64,000 bases of DNA from Pseudomonas karstica (GTDB lineage: Bacteria > Pseudomonadota > Gammaproteobacteria > Pseudomonadales > Pseudomonadaceae). Of this stretch, positions 27,464 to 35,900 are shown in pieces (the stretch's first letter is position 1; each line of letters opens with the position of its first letter). Under the pieces are notes generated by a model. It was given only the letters and a program-made list of their open reading frames with translations. It made no database searches and was not told where the DNA came from. The position numbers and the translations under genes are program-made. The stretch is from contig NZ_WLYI01000032.1 in assembly GCF_009707515.1 (NCBI RefSeq), positions 1-64,000 on the forward strand, in the 5' to 3' direction.

Positions 27464-28431
27464 GAAATCACCTCGGGGCGCTCGACATCCACCCAAACAA
27501 ATTTACGCGGATCAAGGCGAGTTTCCTGGTCCAGCCGATAAGCTACCAACTTGCCATACAGCACCGCGCTGTAATCCAGGCAGGCCAGGTTCGGGCGGAT
27601 TGGCACCGGTTTGCCGCTGCGCCAATAATGGCCGACAAACAACAACGGTTCGTCGACGCCGTAGCGCAGCAGGGAGTTTTTTTCGGTAGACGACAACGGC
27701 GTCGCGGCCACCGGCTCCGGCAACGCATCGGGCTGAAACACGATATCGCCGTAGGTTTTCGGGTCGTCTTCCCAGAACTTGGTGCGAAAGAACGAGCGTG
27801 TCAGGCCATCGCCGCCGGTCAGGGTCAAGCCGTGCGGCAGGCGCATGTCGGTACCCCGCAACAAGCGGTCAAAGGCGTTGCTGGCGAAACTGCCGGGCAC
27901 GGCGGCGGCCTGCAGGAAGTGCTGGTCGATACAGCCGTCGGGGAAACTCGAGCGCAGTGGCTCGATGAAGCCCTCATCCCAACAGGCATGCACCACGCGA
28001 AAACGCCCGGCATCGACAAACAGCGGCATGTTGTAGAACCAACCGAGGAAGTCGTGCCAGTCTGCTGGATGCTGCTCGAACTGAGTCAAGGTCTCGTGGA
28101 TCAGCCGGGCATGGCGTGGCGTGTGCTCACGCACAAACTGCTTGCCACTGCCGGGCGGTGCCGGCGTGCTCCAGCCCAGGGCGTTAAACTCATGGTTGCC
28201 CATGATGCACAGTGCCTGGCCGGCCTCGGTCATGTCGTGAACGATATGCAGCGCCTCGCGAATGCGCGGCCCACGGTCGATGATATCGCCCAGGAACACC
28301 GCCATGCGTGACGGGTGGCGCCAGGTGCCGCCCTGCTTGTGGTAACCGAGCCGGTCGAGCAAGTGCTCAAGGGTATGAGCGCAACCGTGCACGTCACCAA
28401 TCAGGTCGTAGCTACGCGCGGGATCAAGCAT
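27460..28431 (-). CDS. Metallophosphoesterase (PrpE/ApaH-like)
   Basis: A calcineurin-like phosphoesterase of 323 residues. The metal-binding signatures DLIGDVHGCAHTLEHLL (about residues 9-25), FLGDIIDRGPRIREAL (about 46-61) and IMGNHEFNAL (about 75-84) define the family; a later His is in LFVGHYWRSGKPVPI. The N-terminal placement of the GDVHG motif resembles diadenosine tetraphosphatase and protein phosphatase PrpE, but the substrate is not known. It is coupled to glpG downstream (overlap ATGA) and its start overlaps the nadK stop by a single base. Confidence 0.87.
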   Translation of the reverse strand: MLDPARSYDLIGDVHGCAHTLEHLLDRLGYHKQGGTWRHPSRMAVFLGDIIDRGPRIREALHIVHDMTEAGQALCIMGNHEFNALGWSTPAPPGSGKQFVREHTPRHARLIHETLTQFEQHPADWHDFLGWFYNMPLFVDAGRFRVVHACWDEGFIEPLRSSFPDGCIDQHFLQAAAVPGSFASNAFDRLLRGTDMRLPHGLTLTGGDGLTRSFFRTKFWEDDPKTYGDIVFQPDALPEPVAATPLSSTEKNSLLRYGVDEPLLFVGHYWRSGKPVPIRPNLACLDYSAVLYGKLVAYRLDQETRLDPRKFVWVDVERPEVIS

Positions 28432-29321
28432 CAGTCGCCTCCACCCCCCAAGCGGCTGCCCCAGCCCAACTTGGTCCGGCAGACTTCGTAATAGTTGTGG
28501 TCCAACGGGTGGATCAGCCGCAACTTCTGCGCCTTTTTGCTCACGGTGATGGTATCGCCGGGGGCGCAGGTGAAATGGTTCTGCCCGTCACAGGAGACTT
28601 GTGGGTAGATCTGCATGTCTTTGGAAACCACGATTTTCAACTCACTGTTGCCGTCGACTACGATGGGCCTACTGGACAACATATGGGGGTACATCGGCAC
28701 GATCACAATGGCGTCGAGCTTGGGGTGCATGATCGGGCCACCAGCAGACAACGCATACGCGGTGGAACCGGTAGGCGTAGCGACGATCAAGCCGTCAGCC
28801 TTCTGGCTGCAGACGAACTGGCCGTCGATGTACAGCTCGAACTCGATCATTCGCGTCGATTTGCCAGGGTGCAGTACCACGTCGTTGAGGGCATCGCCCT
28901 GGCCGATGGCTTCGCCATGGCGACGCACTTCAGCCTGCAGAAGAAAGCGGTTTTCCACCAGGTAATGACCATCCAGCACCTTCGCCACTTCGACTTCCAG
29001 CTCATCGGGGCGAATATCGGTGAGGAAACCCAGGCTGCCACGGTTGATCCCCAGCACCGGCACGTTATGCCGGGCCAATGCCCGGGCGGCGCCCAGCAGG
29101 CTCCCGTCGCCACCGACCACGATCACCATGTCACAGACTTCGCCAAGCATCTTGCGCGACGAGGTCTGCAAGCCATGGCCTGGCAGAATCTCGGCGATGG
29201 TGTCTTCGAGGATCACATGCAGGTGGCGCTCGAGCAGAAACTTTTTCAGCCGGCGGACGGTGTCCAGGACCTGCGTGCTGCCCAGGCGACCGATAATGCC
29301 GATATTGCGAAATTGCTCCAT
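28431..29321 (-). CDS. nadK: NAD kinase
   Basis: Phosphorylates NAD+ to NADP+ in the cytoplasm, 296 residues. The signature GGDGSLLGAARALARHNVPVLGINRGSLGFLTD (about residues 72-104) holds the catalytic Asp and glycine-rich loop. ADGLIVATPTGSTAYALSAGGPI (about 164-186) is the second family motif. It is the first gene of a tight minus-strand operon nadK-phosphoesterase-glpG with 1- and 4-base overlaps. The upstream region contains half a REPIN-like unit at 29494-29525, between it and the divergent DUF1853 gene. Confidence 0.95.
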   Translation of the reverse strand: MEQFRNIGIIGRLGSTQVLDTVRRLKKFLLERHLHVILEDTIAEILPGHGLQTSSRKMLGEVCDMVIVVGGDGSLLGAARALARHNVPVLGINRGSLGFLTDIRPDELEVEVAKVLDGHYLVENRFLLQAEVRRHGEAIGQGDALNDVVLHPGKSTRMIEFELYIDGQFVCSQKADGLIVATPTGSTAYALSAGGPIMHPKLDAIVIVPMYPHMLSSRPIVVDGNSELKIVVSKDMQIYPQVSCDGQNHFTCAPGDTITVSKKAQKLRLIHPLDHNYYEVCRTKLGWGSRLGGGGD

Positions 29322-29493
29322 GGGGCTCCTGCGAGGGTTTGCGTCGAGACAAAGGAACGATTATGGGCGAAAGGCGGCGTTACACAAAATGCTTTGTCGC
29401 CAAACCCAGTAGCCGCTGATGAGGTACGAGGCTGCAATGTGTGTCCACAGGACCGCCATCGGGGGGTCGCTTCGTCGGAATGCTGCACCCAAC

Positions 29494-29525
29494 CCATCGC
29501 AGCCTCGTGCCTCGGCAGCGGCTAC
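29494..29525. repeat. Half REPIN-like unit
   Basis: ATCGCAGCCTCGTGCCTCGG, then CAGCGGCTACA, is one end of the family unit, which here lacks its other half. It lies 10 bases before the DUF1853 start codon, between divergent genes, where it must influence the promoter or leader. Confidence 0.75.
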
Positions 29526-29535
29526 ACTCGCACGT

Positions 29536-30483
29536 ATGACTCTGTTCCCGGAACTTGCCAGCCTGCCCCGCCAACTGCACCACCCCGAGGTGCGCGACCT
29601 GGCGTGGGTGATTGTTGCCCCACCGATGCTGATGCAAACGCCTTGGCCGCAACGCCACCCGCTGGCGGGCAGCGACTGGGTGCAAGCACCCCATCAGCTT
29701 GAGTGCTGGCTGCGACAATTGGACCAGGACAGCGCCGCCTTGCAACACTGGTTGAGCCTGGCTCGCACCCGGCGCCTGGGCCTGTATTACGAGCGCCTGT
29801 GGCAATTTGCCATACAGCATGCCCCGGGAGTTGAACTGCTGGCGGCCAACCTGGCAATCCGCCAGGCCGGGCATACCTTGGGTGAGTTGGATATGTTGCT
29901 GCGCGACCGCGACGGCGTGCACCACCTGGAACTGGCGATCAAACTTTATCTCGGCCCTCAGGACGGCGATGGACAGGACGCGGCTCAGTGGTTGGGCCCA
30001 GGCTGTCACGACCGCCTGGACCGCAAGCTGGCCCACCTGACCCGGCATCAGTTGCCAATTTCCACGCGCCCGGAAAGCCGCGAGGTGCTTGCGGCGTTGG
30101 ATATCCAGCAATTTGATGCTCACCTGTGGCTGGGCGGGTATTTGTTGTACCCATGGCCCGGTAAGGCCCTGCCACCGGTCGGCGCGCATCCGCAGCACCT
30201 GAATGGTCGCTGGTTGCATCAACGCGATTGGTTGAGTTTTGTCAGCCAGGCGCCCCAGGGCCGCTGGCAACCCCTGCCCCGCCATGCCTGGCTGGCGCCG
30301 GCGCACTATCCGGCGGAACAGGTGTGGAGTGAAGAACAACTGCACCGTTGGCTGGTCGATCTTGACCCTCTGGCCCCAGCACAGCTTCTGGTGCGGCTGG
30401 TGCTGGCAGGTGAGGACTGGGAAGAAGCCGAACGCTTGTTCCTGGTCGCGGACCTTTGGCCGAATGTACCGGGAAGTAGTTAA
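29536..30483 (+). CDS. DUF1853 family protein
   Basis: A 315-residue DUF1853 protein, function unknown. The sequence begins [25 protein letters not shown], and the centre holds [15 protein letters not shown] and [11 protein letters not shown], with the charged pattern E-x-A-x-K that resembles PD-(D/E)XK nuclease-like cores; that similarity is my inference. The ATG at 29536 was chosen over an in-frame start at 29419 because the upstream extension crosses the repeat. It diverges from nadK and is followed by the large repeat array. Confidence 0.82.
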   Translation: MTLFPELASLPRQLHHPEVRDLAWVIVAPPMLMQTPWPQRHPLAGSDWVQAPHQLECWLRQLDQDSAALQHWLSLARTRRLGLYYERLWQFAIQHAPGVELLAANLAIRQAGHTLGELDMLLRDRDGVHHLELAIKLYLGPQDGDGQDAAQWLGPGCHDRLDRKLAHLTRHQLPISTRPESREVLAALDIQQFDAHLWLGGYLLYPWPGKALPPVGAHPQHLNGRWLHQRDWLSFVSQAPQGRWQPLPRHAWLAPAHYPAEQVWSEEQLHRWLVDLDPLAPAQLLVRLVLAGEDWEEAERLFLVADLWPNVPGSS

Positions 30484-30491
30484 CCTGCAAC

Positions 30492-31220
30492 AAGGGCCGA
30501 AGGACCTTCAACAATCTCAAAGCCCCAGGCGACTGCTGCGCAGCCGATCGCAGGCTACGCCAGCGGCTACAGTTGATCGGTGATCCTTTGTAGCCGCTGT
30601 CGAGGCACGAGGCTGCGATAAGGGCCGAAGGGCCTTCAGCAATTTCAAAACCCAGACGACTGCTACGCAGCCGATCGCAGGCTACGCCAGCGGCTACAGT
30701 TGATCGGTGATCGGCTTTTGTAGCCGCTGTCGAGGCACGAGGCTGCGATAAGGGCCGAAGGACCTTCAGCAATTTCAAAACCCAGACGACTGCTACGCAG
30801 TCGATCGCAGGCTACGCCAGCGGCTACAAGTGATCACTGATCGGCTTTTGTAGCCGCTGTCGAGGCACGAGGCTGCGATAAGGGCCGCAGGACCTTCAAC
30901 AATCTCAAAGCCCCAAACGACTGCTGCGCAGCCGATCGCAGGCTGCGCCAGCGGCTACAAGTGATCACTGATCGGCTTTTGTAGCCGCTGTCGAGGCACG
31001 AGGCTGCGATAAGGGCCGAAGGACCTTCAGCAATTTCAAAACCCAGACGACTGCTACGCAGTCGATCGCAGGCTGCGCCAGCGGCTACAAGTGATCACTG
31101 ATCGGCTTTTGTAGCCGCTGTCGAGGCACGAGGCTGCGATAAGGGCCGCAGGACCTTCAACAATCTCAAAGCCCCAAACGACTGCTGCGCAGCCGATCGC
31201 AGGCTGCGCCAGCGGCTACA
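30492..31220. repeat. Tandem array of six REPIN-like units, 130-base period
   Basis: One truncated unit (30492-30571) and five complete units, whose left ends start at about 30589, 30719, 30849, 30980 and 31110, repeat every 130-131 bases. Each unit is about 110 bases with terminal inverted repeats TGTAGCCGCTG and CAGCGGCTACA and an internal hairpin. Linkers of about 20 bases contain TGATCACTGATCGGC. The stretch contains no supported gene. Its right end supplies the stop codon of the vWA part of chlD. Confidence 0.93.
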
Positions 31221-31877
31221 AGTCATCGATATGCCGATAATCAACCTGTAACCCGGCAGCCAGCTCCCGCGCTCGACCCAATCGAATCGGCCCGCGTTCG
31301 ATATCCACCAATAACCCCGGGCAGTCCAGCAGTGGCAGCCCAGCTACATCCTTAAGTCGTCCATCCGTGATCACCAGCAACCGCTGCTGCTCCGCCGGAT
31401 AGCCTTTGCGTCGCGCTACCAGCCAATGCCTCGCCTCGCTCAACGCCGCCAATAATGGCGTACCACCGCCAGCTCCGAGCCCATCGAGCCAAGTGACCAA
31501 GCCTTTCGCCGCCTTCAGGCCTTGCACCTGCCACTTGGGTGACTGCCCGCTGGCCGTCAACAACGCCATCCGCGCCCGCTGCCGGTAGGCATCATCAAAC
31601 AGCTGTGCCAGCAAGCCCTTGGCATCCCTCAGCGCCTGATGCCGCCGAGTAGACGCCGACGCATCGACCACCACCAGCCACAATTCGTGGGGCGAACGGC
31701 TGCGCAGTCGATACAGCAAGTCTTCACGGCGCTGTGGCCGCCCGCCCAACAAGGTGCCGGGCCAGTTGACCGTACCTTCGGCGGCGGCGTATGCCTGCCC
31801 TTGCCTGCCCTTGTCCAGTCGGCCCGCCTTGGGCCGGGCATCCGCCCCCGCGTCAGGTCGAGGGCGAATGCCTAGGG
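31216..31877 (-). CDS. chlD: von Willebrand A domain portion of chlD, reached by -1 frameshift
   Basis: This reading frame carries a vWA domain: LWLVVVDASASTRRHQAL (MIDAS motif D-x-S-x-S), then GGGTPLLAALSEARHWLV and LLVITDGRLKDV. That is the C-terminal half of magnesium-chelatase-D-like subunits that pair with CobN. Upstream of the first possible start (TTG 31752) the frame stays open with coding-like sequence (KGRQGQAYAAAEGTVNWPG) and no ATG or GTG back to the chlI end. The frame is -1 relative to chlI. It is best read as the extension of chlI, giving a 551-residue ChlD. The stop TAG at 31216-31218 lies in the repeat array. Confidence 0.78.
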
Positions 31878-32870
31878 CTTTTTTGGCCAGGTGGGAAGTT
31901 CTCGCCGAGCGCCCACCGGCATCGCTGGCGCAGGCATATCACCCCACTGGCCCTGGCCCGGCGAGGGGTCAAGCGGTTTTGTTGATTGGCCGCCACTGTG
32001 CGGAGTGACCGGTGGGGAATGTTCCTGACGCCGATGCCGCAGGGCGAACTCCGCCACCGCGTCGATATCTTCTTCACTGATGGCCCTTGCCCCACGCCAT
32101 GCCGCATGCGCCCTGGCGCCCCGCAGCCAGACCAGGTCGGCACGCAAGCCGTCGACGCCGGCGGCAAAGCAACGCTCGGTGATCTGCGCCAAAGCCTGGT
32201 CATCCAGCGGGATGCTTTCCAGCAGTGCGCGTGCCTCGGTGCAGCGCTCGCGCAACGCACTCTGCGGATCGGCCCATTGTGAGCAGAAACCCTGAGGGTC
32301 GCTGTCAAAATCCAGCCGGCGACGAATGATCTGCACACGCTCGGCAGGCAGCGTCTGCCCACTCAGCACAACGTTGAAACCAAAACGGTCGAGCAGTTGC
32401 GGGCGCAGCTCGCCCTCTTCCGGGTTCATGGTGCCGATCAGCACAAAACGCGCCGAATGCCGGTGGGAAATACCGTCGCGCTCAATCAGGTTGGTGCCGC
32501 TGGCGGCCACATCCAGCAGCAGGTCCACCAGGTGGTCCGCCAGCAGGTTGACTTCATCGACATACAGCACGCCGCCATCGGCCTTGGCCAACACACCGGG
32601 GGAAAACTGCGCCCGGCCCTCGCCCAGCGCGGCGTCCAGATCGAGAGTGCCCACCAGGCGCTCTTCGGTGGCGCCCAGGGGCAGCGTGACGAACTGCCCG
32701 CTGGCCAACACGTCCGCCAGGCCGCGGGCCAGGGTGGACTTGGCCATGCCACGAGGGCCTTCAATCAGCACACCGCCGATTTTCGGGTCGATGGCGGTCA
32801 GGCACAGGGCCAGTTTCAGCGCATCGGCACCGACGATCGCGGACAACGGGAAATGGGGGGTATCGTTCAT
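31872..32870 (-). CDS. Cobalt chelatase small subunit, ChlI/BchI-like AAA+ ATPase
   Basis: An AAA+ ATPase of 332 residues. Walker A is VLIEGPRGMAKSTLARGLADVL (about residues 34-55), Walker B VLYVDEVNLL (about 101-110), with the sensor region HSARFVLIGTMNPEEGELRPQLLDRFG. In aerobic cobalamin synthesis, small and medium subunits with CobN insert Co2+ into hydrogenobyrinic acid a,c-diamide using ATP. Zero-frame translation ends PKKP at 31872; a -1 shift at 31878-31884 would extend it to the vWA domain. ATG 32870 begins MNDTPHFPLSAIVGADALK; upstream sequence is repeat-derived. It belongs with cobW-cobN, though a repeat lies between. Confidence 0.9.
   Translation of the reverse strand: MNDTPHFPLSAIVGADALKLALCLTAIDPKIGGVLIEGPRGMAKSTLARGLADVLASGQFVTLPLGATEERLVGTLDLDAALGEGRAQFSPGVLAKADGGVLYVDEVNLLADHLVDLLLDVAASGTNLIERDGISHRHSARFVLIGTMNPEEGELRPQLLDRFGFNVVLSGQTLPAERVQIIRRRLDFDSDPQGFCSQWADPQSALRERCTEARALLESIPLDDQALAQITERCFAAGVDGLRADLVWLRGARAHAAWRGARAISEEDIDAVAEFALRHRRQEHSPPVTPHSGGQSTKPLDPSPGQGQWGDMPAPAMPVGARRELPTWPKKP
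31878..31884 (-). promoter_or_regulatory. Slippery heptamer A_AAA_AAG for -1 ribosomal frameshifting
   Basis: In the chlI frame the codons are CCA AAA AAG CCC TAG, so the heptamer A AAA AAG, the same as the E. coli dnaX site, comes one codon before the stop. A -1 slip joins chlI to the vWA frame. A GC-rich stem of CGGCCC and GGGCCG with loop AAGGC follows at 31836-31820, about 41 bases downstream. This is further than usual, so its role as a stimulator is uncertain. Programmed frameshifting in chlD to make two cobalt-chelatase subunits has been reported in the literature. Confidence 0.75.
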
Positions 32871-32890
32871 CAACTGTCTTCTTCCATATT

Positions 32891-32998
32891 GATCGTTCCC
32901 ACGCTCCCGCGTGGGAATGCCACACTGGGCGCTCGGCGTCCGCTGTTGTGACGCGAGCGTCACGGCTGCATCCCCACGCAGAGCGCGGGGATGATCGC
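32891..32998. repeat. GATCGTTCCCACGC-type intergenic repeat
   Basis: GATCGTTCCCACGC, CCGCGTGGGAATGC and the oppositely oriented CCCACGCAGAGCG, GGGGATGATCG form an element of about 108 bases with inverted ends. A shorter relative is at 40625-40680. It fills the cobN-chlI gap and ends right at the cobN stop codon. Confidence 0.8.
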
Positions 32999-35900
32999 TC
33001 AGCCCTCTTCTTCTATGTCCAGCAACAAATTTTCTAATGCCTCGCGATACGTCCCTGGCTCCTGCCACAGGCCGCGCTGCTGAGCTTCCAGCATGCGTTC
33101 AGCCATATCCCGCAAGGCGGCCGGGTTATGCTGTTGCACAAACTCGCGGGTGTCAGGATCCAGTAAATAAGCATCGGCCAGCAACGCATACTGATGATCA
33201 TCGATCAGCGCCGTGGTGGCGTCGAAGGCAAACAGGTTGTCCACTGTAGCGGCCATCTCGAACGCGCCTTTGTAGCCGTGACGCTTGACGCCTTCGATCC
33301 ACTTGGGGTTGGCCGCCCGGGCACGGATCACCCGGTTCAGCTCTTCCTTCAAGGTGCGGATTTTCGGCAGGTCTGGCTGGCTGTGATCGCCGTGATAACT
33401 GGCGACTTTATCGCCACTCAGGGTTTCCACGGCAGCGAGCATGCCGCCCTGGAACTGGTAGTAATCGTTGGAATCGAGCAGGTCATGCTCGCGGTTGTCC
33501 TGGTTCTGCAACACCGCCTGGACCTGGCTCAAACGCTGCGCAAACTGTTCACGGGCAGCGGTGCCTTCATCACCGCCGCCATAGGCATAGCCGCCCCAGT
33601 TGAGGTAGACCTCGGCCAGGTCTTCGCGGCTCTGCCACAGGCGACCGTCAATCGCACCTTGCACACCCGCGCCATAGGCCCCGGGCTTGGCACCGAAGAT
33701 CCTCCAGCCCGCCTGCTTCGCGGCGTCTTCCTCGTTCAAGCCGGACTGGCGCAGGGCTTCGCATTCGCTGCGCACTTTGGCGGCCAACGGGTTCATATCG
33801 GCTGGTTCATCCAGCGCGGCCACAGCGTGTACGGCAGCATCGAACAAACGGATCAGGTTGGCAAAGGCATCCCGGAAAAACCCCGATACCCGTAGCGTCA
33901 CATCCACACGCGGGCGATCCAGCAGGCTCAGGGGCAGGATTTCAAAGTCATCCACCCGCTGGCTGCCAGTGGCCCACACCGGGCGTACGCCCATCAGCGC
34001 CATGGCCTGGGCAATATCGTCACCACCGGTACGCATGGTGGCGGTGCCCCACACCGACAAGCCAAGCTGGCGCAGGTGGTCGCCGTGGTCCTGCAGATGC
34101 CGCTCAAGAATCAGGTTCGCCGACTGGAAACCAATACGCCAAGCGGTGGTGGTGGGCAGATTGCGCACATCCACCGAGAAAAAATTGCGCCCGGTAGGCA
34201 ACACATCCAGGCGCCCACGGCTGGGCGCCCCACTGGGACCGGCTGGCACGAAACGCCCGCACACGGCATCCAGCAAACCGCGCATCTCCGCCGGGCCGCA
34301 GGCATCCAGGCGCGGAGCGACGACCATCCGCAAACTCTCGATCACGCCCTTGACGTCCTGCCAACCCGGCTCTTCAAGCTGTTCGACCGCGCCCTCCAGG
34401 GACTGCTCGATCAAACGTGTGGCGTAGAGTTCCAGGCGTTCACGGGTGTCGCCCGCCGTGCGCCACAATTGTGGGTCGATCTTCTGCAGCACCCTCGGAC
34501 GGCGCCCAGCCCAAGGCTCGGCCAGGGCGCAATCCAGCGGGTCGAAACCCAGTTCGAAGGCCTTGGCCAGCACCCGCAGCAGGCTCGACTGCGGCCCACG
34601 GCCATCGCCTCGAGGGATGCGCAGCAAAGCCAGCAAGGTGTCGATACGCAAGCGGCCCACCGGCGACTCACCGAAGATATGCAGGCCGTCGCGGATCTGC
34701 GATTCCTTCAAGTCGCACAGATAAGTATCGAGGCGCGGCAGCCAGATGGCGGCATCGGCGGCGCTGTCGAGGTTGGCGTCCAGCGCCAGTTCCTGGTCGA
34801 TACGGGTTTCCCGCACCAACTTGAGAATATCCTTTTGCAGCTCTTGGGCACGCCGTGGATCAAGCAACTGCGCTTCGTAATACTCGTCCGCCAGCAGTTC
34901 CAGGTTGCGCAGCGGCCCGTAGGTTTCGGCACGGGTCAGTGGCGGCATCAGGTGGTCGATGATCACCGCCTGGGTGCGACGCTTGGCTTGGGCACCTTCG
35001 CCTGGATCGTTGACGATAAATGGATAGATATTCGGCAGCGGCCCCAGCAGCACGTCGGGCCAGCAGTTTTCGGAAAGCCCAACCCCTTTGCCTGGCAGCC
35101 ACTCCAGATTACCGTGCTTGCCAACGTGGATCACCGCGTGCGCGCCATAGGTCTGGCGCAGCCAGAAGTAGAACGCCAGGTAACCGTGGGGCGGCACCAA
35201 ATCCGGGTCGTGGTACACGGCGCTGGCATCCACCTGATAACCCCGGGCCGGCTGGATGCCGACAAAGGTCAGGCCAAAGCGCAAACCGGCGATCATCATG
35301 CGACCGTCACGGCACATCGGGTCGCTGTGAGGCGCGCCCCAACGCTCCAGCACCGCTTGGCGGTTGGCTTCGGGCAAGCGTTTGAACATTGCCTCGTAAT
35401 CGTCCAGCCCCAGGCTTTGATGGCAGGGGCGCAGGTCGAGGCCATCCGGATCATTCGTGACGCCACCTAACAGCTCTTGGATCAAGGCCGTGCCGCTGTC
35501 CGGCAACGCGTCAGCCAGCGGGTAGCCTTCAGCTTTTAACGCCCGCAGGATATTCAGCGCGGTTGCCGGGGTGTCAAGCCCAACGCCGTTGCCGATGCGA
35601 CCGTCTCGTGTCGGGTAGTTGGCGAGAATCAGTGCAACGCGCTTTTCGCCATTGGGTAACCGCGCCAGGTCTACCCAGCGTCGCGCCAGTTCGGCGACAA
35701 AGCCCATGCGCTCGGGTTGAGCCCGGTAGCACACCACGTCAGACTGGCTGCGCTCACTGCGCCAGGCCAAGTCCTTGAAGCTGATCGGGCGGCTGATGAT
35801 CCGCCCGTCCAGCTCCGGCAAGGCAATGTGCATCGCCAGATCGCGCGGGCCAAGGCCTTGCTCGCTGGCTTGCCAGCCCGACTCGTTATCCTGGGCGCAG

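Noticed and set aside
30242-30778. Minus-strand frame that crosses the DUF1853 3' end and repeat units
   Set aside because: Its sequence is largely translated repeat (repeating peptide segments such as RLRSSRLGF), and it overlaps a real gene.
30492-31220. Regularly spaced repeats as a CRISPR array
   Set aside because: Units are about 110 bases, linkers are constant rather than unique, and no cas genes are nearby; the structure fits REPIN-like elements.
34076-35470. Long plus-strand frame inside cobN
   Set aside because: Shadow of cobN; the plus-strand translation resembles no family.
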